Counted from the first letter of the stretch, positions 9,550-18,356 are shown. The stretch is 25,000 nucleotides of DNA from Prorocentrum cordatum (GCA_963575745.1 CAUYUJ010019882.1:477501-502500); one strand, 5' to 3'. The notes: a model not told the origin generated them from the letters alone. Numbers and translations: made by a program.

Positions 9550-10055
9550 AAGAGCGCGCGCACGCTTTTGTTGAAAATCCGTGTTGCGAAACCTTGTGTT
9601 TTGTATGTTGTTTTGACACACGATGTTGAAATCCTTCCGAAGCCGATGGGTTTTTAAGGATTTCGGCATACGCGCGCGACGACGCGCGCGTCTGCACTTC
9701 GTCCCATTTCTTGCAGAGGATTCTCGCGACGGCACACGCGCAAGGGCGTTCGACTGACTTCGACATGCGCGCGCCAAGCCCGTTTGGTAGCATGTTGTGC
9801 ACACATTGAAAAAAATGGTTTTCTTAATATTTCGCAAGAGCTCGCGCGTAAGCTTTTTTAGCAAATCAGTGTTGCGAAACCCGGTGCTGTTGCCTTTGTT
9901 TTGGAAACTCGATTGCAAAATCCTTCCGACACCGAAGTTTTTTGGAGGATTGCGGCATGCGCGTGCGACGACGCGCGCGTGTGCACTTTGTCCAGTTTTT
10001 TGCAAGGGATTCGCGAAAAAGTCTTATGTTAGAAGAAAAAATGTCCCCGCGCATT
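9550..10055 (+). repeat. Two ~285-bp K repeat units
   Basis: Box 1 (TTTCGGCATACGCGCG type) lies at 9660 and (TTGCGGCATGCGCGTGCG type) at 9949, a spacing of about 290 bp. In the first unit box 1 is preceded by the inverted pair GAAATCCTT...AAGGATTTC (9-bp arms, about 9628-9664). The second unit keeps a weaker version. The units are related to 4190-4860 and have no coding signal. Confidence 0.7.
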
Positions 10056-10084
10056 GTTTTCTACAAGGGAACATCAGGGGGAGC

Positions 10085-10165
10085 GATACCGGCCCCCCGG
10101 GGATAGAACCAATTCATACATCGGATGGACATGTGGTCAGAATCATATAAGATTTACATACCCGA
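10085..10165 (+). repeat. K terminal block (GATACC block), copy 2
   Basis: Starts GAGCGATACCGGCC and continues through GATGGACATGTGGTCAG and ATATAAGATTTACA. It aligns by eye with 4905-5000. Downstream, at 10165-10226, there is only a G-rich linker. Confidence 0.55.
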
Positions 10166-10226
10166 AAGGGGGAGGGGTAACGAACGGGTGGGGGGGGTAG
10201 AGTCTATTCATTCTTTACGAAGGAGA

Positions 10227-10885
10227 ATCGACACCGTGGGCGGCTGGAACACTTTCCCTCGCGAGAAATAACTGATGGCTGGAACAACCCCTTCTTGTCG
10301 GCATAGGTGGCTGGAGAACTGTCCATCGTAAAATCTGAAGGCTGGAATCTCGCCCAGGTTAGAGCTTTAACCATGTAAATTAGTCTGGGGGGAAGGGGGA
10401 GACGGGGGCCCTAGCATTGTATCTACACCTCGCTCCCACAATGGGTCAGTCCACGCGCTGGTTTGTCGGTCAGTCGGTCCGTCGCTCGTCGTCGTCGGTC
10501 GTCGTCTCGGTCCGTCGGTCGGTCGGTCCATCGGCCGTCATCGGTCGTCGTCTCGGTCGGTCGGTCGGTCGGTCGGTTGATCGGTCGCCGTCGGTCGTCG
10601 CAATTTCGGTCGGTCGGTCGGTCCGTCGTTCGGTCCGGTCGGTCGGTCGTCGGTCGGTCCTCGTCGTCGGTCATCGTCTCGGTCGTCGGTCGTCCAGTCC
10701 ACAGCCGGAATCCGCCACAGCCGGAATGATCCCAGCTCAGAACGCGCACCACTAGAGCCAAAGCGGCGACGGATGCAATGAGGCTGAAAACAAGACGTAG
10801 GACCCAGCATCTGCCCCATATGATATGTTCACTGCAATTTCAAGACCATCAGTAGTCGACTGACTGCACCTCGCTAGTACGCTTC
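10227..10885 (-). repeat. Block G, copy B
   Basis: Homologue of 7505-8160, offset by about 2.72 kb and in the same orientation. It carries all landmarks: the CCCCTTCTTGTCGGCAT word, CTCGCTCCCACAATGGGTCAG (about 10430-10450), a GGTC/CGTC array (10460-10700), CCACAGCCGGAA (about 10700), an SL-like sequence (10752-10772) and a GCTAGT end. It has diverged by many substitutions and small indels, so the duplication is not recent. Confidence 0.7.
10752..10772 (-). other. Relict spliced-leader-like sequence in block G copy B
   Basis: The plus strand reads CTAGAGCCAAAGCGGCGACGG. Against the reverse complement of DinoSL it matches 17 of 21 positions. Alone this would be weak. It sits at the position homologous to 8020-8040, and most sites where one copy departs from DinoSL are intact in the other, so the ancestor was closer to the leader than either copy. 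Confidence 0.55.
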
Positions 10886-11024
10886 CTTCTGAGCATGCTG
10901 GCGGCAATTGTAGCCCTGCTGCACATTGTGGCGCTCTCGCCAGACCGTCTTGCCTCAGGAGCTCCGGCTCCAGCGATTGCATAATTTTCCCGTGCGTCGG
11001 AGATGCCGCAGTAGATTAACGCGG

Positions 11025-11771
11025 TCACCAGGGGACGTGCCACATGCACCGCAGTACGCGCCCCTGGCAACCAACTGCGCTAGGTCGATAGGCTGATGCT
11101 GCACCTGGTGTTTGCGCCACGCTAGCACCGAAGTCGCTGTCCAGCCGCAGGTCTAAACAGGTACCTGTCTTCGCGGTACTTGGCCTCCTTTGCTTGGGAC
11201 ATATCCGCCAACTTCTTAGCCAACAAATCCGTTTGAAATCGCTCGAGCTCTGCTTCCAAGCTTTGTTGACCTCTTTCATCACGTCACCGAACGGAGCTGC
11301 ATATAAACAAGCCACGTCGCGAAGTCCAAGCAATGTTGCGATCCACATGACCAAACTGGGTTCGCCATTATGGTCAGCCCTTAGCAGCCCCGCCCCTGAC
11401 CCAATTTGGCCATCACCAAAGTTTCGAAGGAACCACACCACGGAAGGCGCACGTATGAAGACACCCCCGAAGTAATTGAGCTTGTTCACCCAGCACCTAC
11501 GTCCGAGTCGGAGTGAAGGAGACGACCTTGCAACGCCCAAAAGGAGATGCGAGGGCTCTCCAACTTTTGCAACGTGGTCGCGGGGATGGACTCCTCGACT
11601 TCTGGCCCCCGATTTCGAGCACATGCATCGTATGGGTCTAACTGCCCTCCTCTGCTTCTGGATCGCTTCTGCCACCTTGTGACCCAAACTGCCAACGCTG
11701 TCCAAAACTGTGCCAAAATAGAGGTGGTCTGGGAACACGTGCACCCGCACTCTTTGGATGTTCGACTCCAA
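11025..11771 (-). pseudogene. Decayed coding sequence of unknown function
   Basis: A 248-codon minus-strand frame with balanced, non-repetitive amino-acid composition, unlike the other open frames in the window. It begins at a codon reading ATG about 11771 and ends at a stop near 11025. I recognise no family. A different minus frame (11122-11283) overlaps its downstream part and looks more protein-like there: a charged helical stretch containing LEAELERFQTDLLAKKLAD. A frameshift between the phrase FGDVMKEVNK in the long frame and this helix would join two protein-like parts. I therefore infer a pseudogene or a multi-exon remnant rather than an intact gene. The plus strand of the same region has only short frames. 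It lies between block G copy B and the TCC microsatellite. There is no SL-like sequence at its 5' side. Confidence 0.35.
11122..11283 (-). pseudogene. 53-codon helical fragment, likely frameshifted part of the 11.0-11.8 kb pseudogene
   Basis: Open between a TGA at 11284-11286 and a TAG at 11122-11124 on the minus strand. The residues are strongly charged with Leu/Ala at helix-type spacing, as in a short coiled coil, followed by KYREDRYLFRP. No initiator is evident. Family unknown. Confidence 0.35.
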
Positions 11772-11807
11772 CGCCGAGGAAGGGCCGAACTCCCTCGCTC
11801 ATTATTA

Positions 11808-11849
11808 TCCTCCTCCTCCTCCTCCTCCTCCTCCTCCTCCTCCTCCTCC
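11808..11849. repeat. (TCC)14 microsatellite
   Basis: Fourteen uninterrupted TCC triplets, followed by looser CT-rich sequence. The Ser-rich (plus) and Glu/Arg-rich (minus) frames crossing it are artefacts. Confidence 0.95.
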
Positions 11850-12540
11850 CCTCCTCCGTCCTCTTGGGCGAACGTTGAGGTGGAGGTGCTGGAAGCCCCA
11901 GGAACCCTCGGGAGGCCATTCAGAGCCCTAACCGCGCAAACACCTAGACCCTCGAACGTCGATCCACCGCCCCCCCCCCGCCTCCTCGCCCGCCGGCCAG
12001 ATCCGAAGGGAAGGCGACGACAGAGCAGAGATGAGGACGGCAGCAACGAGGATGGAGGCCCCTCCTCCTCCCACTGCGCCTCTGGAGAACAGAGACGAGG
12101 GAGCCAGAGGGAAGAGGAGGAGGCCAACTCTCGGCCGCCACCCTGGCTTGGGCCGCCGCCCCCCCCGCCTCGTCGATGAGCGAGGTGGAGTCGGCCAGGG
12201 CCGACGTCAGACCTGGCCGCGCGGGGGCCCCGTGGAGGCGCGAGGGGTTCCATCCCTGGCAAGGGGTCGGATCCCCAGCGGAAGGGCCGAATCCCCGGAA
12301 ACCGCCAGGGACTCAACTCGTCGCCGCTGTGTCAGAGCCACCTCCATACTTCTGATGGAATAAGAAGAGCACTAACATGTCCCACCGAAAGGGGGACAAG
12401 AGGATGAGGACAACCACATCCGGGGATTCAACCGAATGGTAGCACGTATCGTCAGTATGGTGAGCGCGCCGCCAAACTCTCGTCGCGACCAATCTCAAAT
12501 CAACGCATGTGGCTGTGATAGGAAGACGATATGGACTTGC
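11850..12540. other. GC-rich spacer, no gene supported
   Basis: Contains C runs (for example around 11970 and 12160) and purine-rich stretches. Frames on both strands are Pro/Arg/Gly-rich without motifs. From about 12300 the base composition becomes more balanced. Confidence 0.5.
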
Positions 12541-13390
12541 GTGTGACAACGCGGGAAACTCCTACAAGAACGCATATGACCATTTTCTGGAAAGGGCATG
12601 ACAACACAGATGGGAAACATACTACTTGCGTGAGAAAACATGAGCAAGTGCATGGTGGACCCGATGGGCGATCATACTGAAGCACGCTGGGCTACACGCA
12701 AACCGCTGGCTTTGAGATGAAGACGTGGCTTCTGCGCAAAGGATGCCACCGTATGAATCCAGATAGAGCCATGCCACTTCATATGAAAACATGAGGCTTT
12801 CACCTACACGCGTACGACCCATATGGTTCATGCGGCCCGCAAAAGTATACATGTAACTATGTACATAAACGTTCACGCGGTATTCACGCAGCAGCACGCG
12901 CCGTCCATGTGAGCACACATGGGCGTGCTCACTCAACGATGACACCTTCAAAAGCATTATGTAAACGCACACACAGGACCACAACATGACGTACTGCATG
13001 GGTGCACATGTTTCCAGCTGTGTGCGCGTTCGTGAACTTGCTCTCATAGACACCACATGCGGTCAACTATGAAACCATGTGGTTTCCCTTGGCGCTCGCA
13101 CTCCTGGCCAGAGCCAGGGGGTCGCGGGAGGGGACGCGGTCCAGGGAGGTGGTGGTTATATCATATGTGCGCCTGTGTTCCCCGACCGGTCTCTGGTACA
13201 ATATTGGTATATTGCGCAATGCGGGCGCACTCTGCTGTGACTGCGTGCAAACACTACATGGGGCACTGCATGTGGCATTGCCTGTGTTACCCTCTGGGCT
13301 GCTGTACACAGAATCGACTCCACGGGCAATGTCCGTAAACAGAACTGCTGCCGGTGTCAAGAAGCATCTCCTGGGAACGCCCAGTGCCAG
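12540..13390. repeat. CATG/ACATG-rich degenerate satellite
   Basis: Frequent AACATG, ACACATG, CATATG and CACGCG words at irregular spacing of about 20-25 bp, with no two units alike. Composition is lower in G+C than its neighbours. Similar sequence occurs at 2085-2290, 17990-18730 and 23200-23330. The 144-codon minus frame 12622-13056 has no recognisable domain and consists of translated repeat words. Confidence 0.5.
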
Positions 13391-13711
13391 CGATGTGAGA
13401 ATATGATGTGCTGCGGGTTCTCTGGGAGGGTGCTCCCGCCTCCACTGCCAAACCACTGAACAACAAATGCCGTTTCCACGGCGAGGCGGCCCACCTGGAA
13501 AAACATGCGGAACCATCTCCGACCACCCGTCAGCACCTGACATTCGAGCCGCGTCCAGTCTTGGCCATTTGGGCCGCCCAGGGAGCTCTGAAGAGCGAAA
13601 GGCGAGAGTGCCAAAGCCGTACAATCACCATCAAGAAATCCATGATCTCTGGCATCTTGGCGGCCACTTCGGACTTCTCTTCGGGCCCCCTTCGGCCGTC
13701 GAGGGCGGCCT

Positions 13712-13896
13712 CGTACAGCCAGGGTCTGCGTCGACGGCATCCTGTCTGCTTGCCCGTGAGGCCACATGGCATTCCAGGGTGTTGTGCTCGGCCCGCCTTC
13801 TGGCATGTGCACCACGCGGACGCCGGCGGCTCTATCGCCGACGCTGGCTTCGAAGGGGGCGTGTTCGCTGACGACCTGAACTGCTGGAGGACATAA
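13712..13896 (+). pseudogene. LINE reverse transcriptase, palm-domain fragment
   Basis: RNA-dependent DNA polymerase used for target-primed retrotransposition. The first reading frame gives RTARVCVDG, a TGA stop at 13757-13759, then GHMAFQGVVLGPP. A net one-base shift near 13796-13798 moves to the frame FWHVHHADAGGSIADAGFEG, followed by VFADDLNCWR and a TAA at 13894-13896. The two Asp of FADD (13864-13875) are the metal-binding catalytic residues of this family. The sequence before 13712 may hold earlier palm motifs, but I cannot align it with confidence. Confidence 0.82.
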
Positions 13897-13990
13897 AACG
13901 GTTAGGAGGCAACTACTGGGAGGTTTCCGTCGGAAAGTTTAAGGAATATTAAGCCCCATTTGGGAGCTATTACGCCAGAGTGGGCCTCGG

Positions 13991-14070
13991 ATTAAGCGGG
14001 ATTAAGCCAGATCAAGCGGGATTAAGCTGGATTCAACGGGATTAAGCCGGATTCAGCTGGATTATGCCGG
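13991..14070 (+). repeat. 10-bp minisatellite, 8 units, inside the LINE
   Basis: Eight consecutive 10-bp units with consensus ATTAAGCGGG (variants ATTAAGCCAG, ATCAAGCGGG, ATTCAACGGG, ATTATGCCGG and others). The blocks stay exactly in register. It lies between the FADD box and the next LINE motif, where about 30 codons are usual but about 300 bp are found. I infer insertion or local expansion within the dead element. Confidence 0.9.
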
Positions 14071-14129
14071 ACTTCAGACCAGTGCAAAATCAGAATTTGA
14101 CCTCCCAGGAGTTGCATCCCAACAATGGG

Positions 14130-14658
14130 TATCTCAGAAATTCAAGAATGCTTCGAGCATGCAATGCTAACGTTCCCTGCACTCTTGGGGTGCAGCCAAA
14201 CAGGTGCTGTTTGAACCAGAAAAGGGAAGTCTACGCATCTTGGGCAAGCTATCTCCTCACAGTGGCAATTCCAGAATATTGGGCGGTGCTTTCGATGCGA
14301 AGTTTTCGATGTTCTATGCCGTCAACAAACGTGCCATTGAGGCTTCTTGGGGCCTGAAGGCTTTGCTCCGCAGTGGTCGCTTTACTCACAACGTGTAATG
14401 GTTCGTCTGTACAAGTGACACATTTTGTCGTACCTCGAAGGCGCCACCTCAGCTGCATGTCATGCCACATCTTCGGTAATGAAATTGCTTGACGACGTGC
14501 AGAACGAGTTCTTGCTGCACGTGTCTTTGACGGAGGAGGTTGCTCTATGCGACCACAACGTGGCACCGTTAGCGATGAATCGAGATTTTGCCATCTTGGG
14601 CTGACTGTTCGAAGTCTCGATTGGCAAGGCCCCTCCTTCACTTTCCTCCTTGTTCCCT
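14130..14658 (+). pseudogene. LINE polyprotein, C-terminal fragment after the RT active site
   Basis: Starts with MLRACNANV (14148-14174), then a shift at about 14175 gives LHSWGAAKQVLFEPEKGS and continues through GNSRILGGAFDAKFSM and EASWGLKALLRSGRF to a TAA at 14396-14398. Another shift gives MVRLYK, a TGA (14416-14418), then HILSYLEGATSAACHA and KLLDDVQNEFLLHVSLTEE and VALCDHNVAPLAMNRDFAILG. A TGA follows at 14602-14604, then LFEVSIGKAPPSLSSLFP to 14658. The frame stays open to 14826 but loses resemblance. The order (thumb-like region, LDDVQ..F, LTEE, NVAPL..RRD-like, AILG) is that of dinoflagellate LINE C-termini. Confidence 0.78.
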
Positions 14659-14997
14659 CCTGCTTCTGGCCTCCTTGACTCGCACGGGTTTGGTCACCAA
14701 AAGGCGTCTGCAGAGCCCGGCCCTCAAAGACCACATCGAGCCTGGCCACCCTGGGCCAAAGCGGCCGTAACATCTGACGCTCGATTGTGGCAACTTCTGT
14801 GTGCCGCGCCCTGCCGCGTCCGTTGATTGTACTGAGGGCGTGTTCGCAGAAGAGGCAGGTCTTGCGGCCATCTCGGGCCGTCTTCGGCCCGTCCTGGCCA
14901 TGCTGAGGGCCTCTCCGCGGTCCTCCCGGAGGGCCCCAGAATCTGGCGGCCCGTAGTGATGCAAGTCGTGGCATGCCACTGTTTGCGCATGGAAGCT

Positions 14998-15143
14998 GAC
15001 TGTACTCATGTACAGATGTATCGCGCACCGTGCCCCCGACTCGACGCCCCACAGCGTCGCTCCCAGCGGCGACTGTACGACGGTACAGCTGTGTCCAACA
15101 GCGTGCCCCCCACTCGACGCCCCACGATGTCGCTCCAAGCGGC
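14998..15143. repeat. 73-bp tandem duplication with conserved hairpin
   Basis: Two adjacent 73-bp copies (14998-15070, 15071-15143) with about a quarter of positions changed. Each starts with an identical 6-bp stem, CTGTAC...GTACAG, around a 4-base loop. The loop is TCAT in copy 1 and GACG in copy 2. Confidence 0.85.
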
Positions 15144-15329
15144 GCGCCGGGCCGCGCCCGATCGCGGCGTGGGGAGGCCCCGGGAGGGCCCCCCAGGAGC
15201 GCCCGCAGCGCAGCCCCCGCCGCGAGCAGAGCGTCCCTCCGCACCGGCGCGGGCTCGCCTTCTCGCCCTGCTCGTGCCTCCATCCGAAGCCTCCTGCGTG
15301 GGGTCCGAGCAGATGGGGTCAAAAGACCG

Positions 15330-15450
15330 CGCCGCATCGGCGATGCATCGGCGACGCATCGCCGACGTCGGCGACGCATCGGCGACGTCGGCGTGGAGAA
15401 GATCGGGCTCCGCATCGAGCCGCATCGCCGATGCATCGGCGATGCTGCGC
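15330..15450. repeat. GCATCGGCGAC-type short tandem repeat
   Basis: Repeated GATGCATCGGCGACG, GCATCGCCGACGTCGG and related words with a period of about 9-12 bp, rich in palindromes such as GACGTC and ATGCAT. No coding signal. The sequence from 15450 to 15815 is GC-rich with nothing recognisable. Confidence 0.75.
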
Positions 15451-15814
15451 GATCCTCCGTCCCCATCTACTCCGACCCCATCTGGGAGGCCTAGACTCTC
15501 GGCCTGCTCCTCCCCCCGCCCACCCTTCCAAGGCTTGACCGTCGGGTCCACACCCCGACAGCCCCAACGCGGGAGGCCAGGCAGCTCCCGACGGGGCCGC
15601 GCCCATGCGCTCGCGGTTCCCGCTGCGCCCGCCGCCCAGCTGAGGATTGCCTCTGGCCGCGCGCGCGCGCCGTGGAGGGGGCTCGCGGGCGAGGCCCGTC
15701 GCGCGCGCCGTACCGGCCGGGCGGGGGCCGCTCGAGCGCCGCCGCGCCGTGCTCTGCCGGGGCTCGGCGGCGGTGGCGCGAGCTGCCCACGCCGCGCATT
15801 TGCCTTGTGCGCAT

Positions 15815-15966
15815 GAGCCACGACGACGACCATGACGACCACCACCGCCACCAAGACGACGATGACGACGACAGCGACGACGTCCACAACCACGACGACC
15901 GCGACGATGAACACCACCACGACCACCACCACCACCACCATCACCACGACGACGACGACGACGACA

Positions 15967-15998
<32 letters not shown>

Positions 15999-16485
15999 CA
16001 CGACGGCCACAACGACGACAACGACAACGAAAACGACGACGACGACGACCACGACGACCACCACCACCACCATCACCACGGCAACCACGACGATGACAGC
16101 GACGACGACCACTACGACCACGACGACGACCACGACGACCATCACCAACACCACCATCGACGACCACCACCACCACCATCTCCACAATGACGACCACGAC
16201 CACGACAGCGACGACCACCACGACGATCACGACGACGACGACGACGACGACGACCACGATGACGACCACGACGACGACCACGACGACCACCACCGCCACC
16301 ACCATCACCACGACGACGACGACGACCACGACGACAACCACCACCACTATCACGACGACGACGACGACGACGACGACAGCGACGACGACGACGACGACAA
16401 CGACGACGACGACAACGACGACGACGACGACCACGAAGTCCACGACCAACACCACCACCACCATCACCACGACGACCAGAGCGAC

Positions 16486-16522
<37 letters not shown>

Positions 16523-16692
16523 ACGACGACGACGACGAGCACGACGACGACCACCACCACGACCACGACGATCACGACGACGACGACGACGACCACGACG
16601 ACCACGCCGACCACGACGACGACGACGATTACCACGACGACCACCCACGACGACCACGACCACGACCACGACGACGGCGACGACGACGATCC
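15815..16692. repeat. GAC/CAC triplet array
   Basis: Long run of GAC and CAC triplets with ATC, AAC and AGC interruptions. The plus frames read poly-Thr/Ile, Asp/His and Arg/Pro. The minus frames read poly-Val, Arg/Gly and Ser. Open frames of 307 codons (plus) and 393-494 codons (minus) are repeat artefacts. Unlike the array at 8510-9540, CAC is common here, and no K-type leader or 285-bp units flank it. Confidence 0.9.
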
Positions 16693-16787
16693 TGCACTGC
16701 AGACACGTATGTTTTGTTGTTGCCACCTGCCTGCGAACAACGTAAAAGCATATAAGCGTCCTCGATGTCGGTCGGAAGCTGGAGACA

Positions 16788-17006
16788 ATGAAGAAGTCTG
16801 CATTATCGAGCTCCATATCCAAAGCGTCTCCTGGCCTTAATTTTAGCACTGGTACAAAGGAGCCAAGGGGTCTCGAAGCTCAGAGAAAGAGGCAAGGAGG
16901 CGATGGGGAAGAGCTGTGGTATGCGATCTCGTGTGATCGCGGGGCACCCGTCCTGGCGGGCCGCCGCGCTGCCAATGCCGTGCCTAAATCGCTTGGAAGG
17001 CAATGG
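16788..17006. other. Candidate retroposed sequence next to SL relict
   Basis: Unique-looking sequence between the triplet array and the SL relict. If the relict marks the 5' end of a reverse-transcribed mRNA, this is its 5' part, read on the minus strand from 17006 downward. The minus frame just below (ending in the array, with MELDNADFFIVSSFRP at about 16814-16768) is non-repetitive but unrecognised. The plus strand also has an ATG-initiated frame from 16788 (MKKSALSSSISKASPGLNF). I cannot decide between them and assign no function. Confidence 0.3.
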
Positions 17007-17028
17007 CTTGAGCCAAAGTGGCTACGGA
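17007..17028 (-). other. Relict dinoflagellate spliced-leader (DinoSL) sequence, near-perfect
   Basis: On the minus strand the 22 bases from 17028 down read TCCGTAGCCA-c-TTTGGCTCAAG. This is the dinoflagellate trans-spliced leader with a single T-to-C change at position 11. The leader is normally donated from a separate SL RNA. The expected GT splice donor does not follow (the next bases are CCATTGCC), so this is not an SL RNA gene. The known explanation for such copies is retroposition of a trans-spliced mRNA. A (GAG)n tract lies directly upstream. Confidence 0.88.
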
Positions 17029-17090
17029 CTCCTCCTCCTCCTCCTCAACATCCTCCTCCTCCTCCTCTTCCTCCTTCTACTCGCTCTCAC
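17029..17090. repeat. CTC/TCC microsatellite
   Basis: CTC triplets interrupted by AACAT and TTC variants, abutting the SL relict. On the relict's strand this is a GAG tract immediately 5' of the leader. Confidence 0.9.
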
Positions 17091-17244
17091 AGGCTCCCCC
17101 CACCCCCCTGCCGCCCCCCAGCCAGGCAGGGCCCCCCCTCCGCCGCCGAGTCTGGCGCGCGCGCGGGATGACCGAGCAGCGAGCACATCGCCACCCGGCT
17201 CTGGCGGCGGATGTGTTTCTATTCGCCTGGCCCCGTCGTGCAGA

Positions 17245-17375
17245 AAAGCGCACGCACACGCACACGCGAGCACACTCACGCCCCCAGGCACCCACGCAAG
17301 CACACAAGCACAGTCACACGCGTACACACGCACCCGCACACGCACACGCACACACACACACACACACACACACGC
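17245..17375. repeat. CA/CACG microsatellite
   Basis: Mixed CACG and CA repeats with a pure (CA)n run at about 17349-17373. The Thr/His and Val/Cys frames are artefacts. The interval 17376-17550 has no repeat and no gene that I recognise. Confidence 0.9.
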
Positions 17376-17611
17376 ACTTACTTGTCGCGCTCGCGTGCCA
17401 CTGAGAATTCCACCGGAAGGCTCTGAAGCAGTCCCAATTGCATTCCGCATGGAGGAGCACCCACGCATACTTCCCTCGGGCGCTGAGTGGGTGCAACCAC
17501 TGGATCAACAGCTACAGGGCGCGCAAGCTAATATTGCGACACTGGCACACACACACACTGACACTGCTGGCGTCGCGGCAACACGCGCGGCCTTTCGGCG
17601 TATGGGGGAGT

Positions 17612-17613
17612 CA

Positions 17614-17651
<38 letters not shown>

Positions 17652-17745
17652 GCGCGCGCACACACGTGCACCCGCACAGGCACACGCACACACACAACTA
17701 CACATAAACACACGCACGCACACACACACCACACGCACGCACAAT
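17612..17745. repeat. CA microsatellite with CG run
   Basis: Pure (AC)n at 17618-17649, then a short (CG)n run, then CACA/CACG-rich sequence to 17745. A smaller CA-rich patch lies at about 17855-17900. Alternating purine-pyrimidine DNA of this kind can adopt left-handed form under supercoiling. Confidence 0.9.
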
Positions 17746-18316
17746 TTGAAGCGTCGACGTCGTGCGAGTAACGACGCGGCGAAGTCGGGCAGCAAGCTGA
17801 GAAGCGAAAGCGCGTGGCAGGCCCCCACGCATCAACCAGGCGGGTTGAGGGGCGCAACACACATACACACACGCGCAGACACACGAACGCACACGTATAA
17901 CATAGATTTGCAGATGTATACAGCTGATGGGGGCAATCCGGCAACATTACAGGTCGCAGCGCAACCCAGTGGGCGCGGCGGGCGAACCCCCTGGCATGCC
18001 GAGATAAGAGGCTACGTAGAACCGTAGAACAAGGCAAGTAGACAACAATGATTGCCGTACGAGACCACATGTCGGCGATAATGTATGCACATGGTACCGT
18101 ACCGCGGGTGATGCAACTACGCCATACTATCGCGTACCACACTTTGTCATTTACCAGATTATCACATGAGGTCAAGCAAGGCGTAACACACACGCAGGCT
18201 GCATGACCAGATGTGCGTGACCAAATACATTATCGCATGCGACATCGCATTACAGTGAATGACAATGTCTAGATGTGCAGACGATGCCTGCACCCTGCTA
18301 ATGAACGCGCCCGTGA

Positions 18317-18347
18317 TGCGAGCGCCGCGCCATGCGCGGTGCTTGCG
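18317..18347. other. 14-bp stem hairpin upstream of poly(A) tract
   Basis: TGCGAGCGCCGCGC pairs with GCGCGGTGCTTGCG across a CAT loop: 14 pairs, including three G-T wobbles when read as RNA on the plus strand. Nine bases later a run of 22 A follows (18357-18378). The wobbles favour an RNA rather than a DNA palindrome origin. It may be the 3' end of a retroposed transcript, but no source gene is recognised. Confidence 0.5.
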
Positions 18348-18356
18348 CTGATAAAC

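Larger units (their letters stand above)
8365..10165 (+). repeat. Composite repeat K, copy 2 (expanded GAC array)
   Basis: Same part order as copy 1. Leader with AAACATCCCACCCAC and CGCAACTTGGTTTG (8431-8463), GAC triplet array (about 8510-9540), two units of about 285 bp (9550-10055), then the GATACC block (10085-10165). The triplet part is about 1,030 bp here but only about 150 bp, and decayed, in copy 1. Confidence 0.7.
13660..14830 (+). mobile_element. Decayed non-LTR (LINE-type) retrotransposon fragment
   Basis: A reverse-transcriptase gene fragment readable only by changing frame several times. In order: the TARVCVDG segment before the active site (13712-13738); MAFQGVVLGPP (13766-13798), the usual FQGTVLGP-type motif; a frame change; VFADDLNCWR (13861-13890), the catalytic FADD box; then, after an insertion, LHSWGAAKQVLFEP (from 14177), GNSRILGGAFDAK, and a conserved-looking C-terminal region to about 14658. 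At least two in-frame stops and three frame changes show it is dead. Neither the endonuclease part nor the 5' end was found. The family assignment rests on motif order and similarity to dinoflagellate LINE polyproteins as I know them. Confidence 0.82.

Noticed and set aside
8147-9802. Very long minus-strand open frames (551 and 450 codons) and plus frames rich in Thr, Asp or Arg
   Set aside because: They lie over the GAC array, which is nearly stop-free in all six frames. Composition follows the triplet exactly, and no non-repeat domain is present.
14249-14480. SLNGTFVDG in a minus-strand frame, resembling the SxNGTFVNG turn of FHA domains
   Set aside because: The strand carries the antisense of the LINE C-terminal region, which explains the open frame. 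The other FHA hallmarks (upstream Gly-Arg and Ser-x-x-His) are absent.
14740-14775. CTGGGCCAAAGCGGCCGTAA as a spliced-leader-like sequence
   Set aside because: Similarity is limited to the GGCCAAA..GGC core. The diagnostic CTACGG end is not preserved.
15319-16803. Poly-Val, poly-Thr and Asp/His open frames up to 494 codons
   Set aside because: Same effect over the GAC/CAC array. All frames are open together, and the residues are dictated by GTC, ACC, GAC and CAC triplets.
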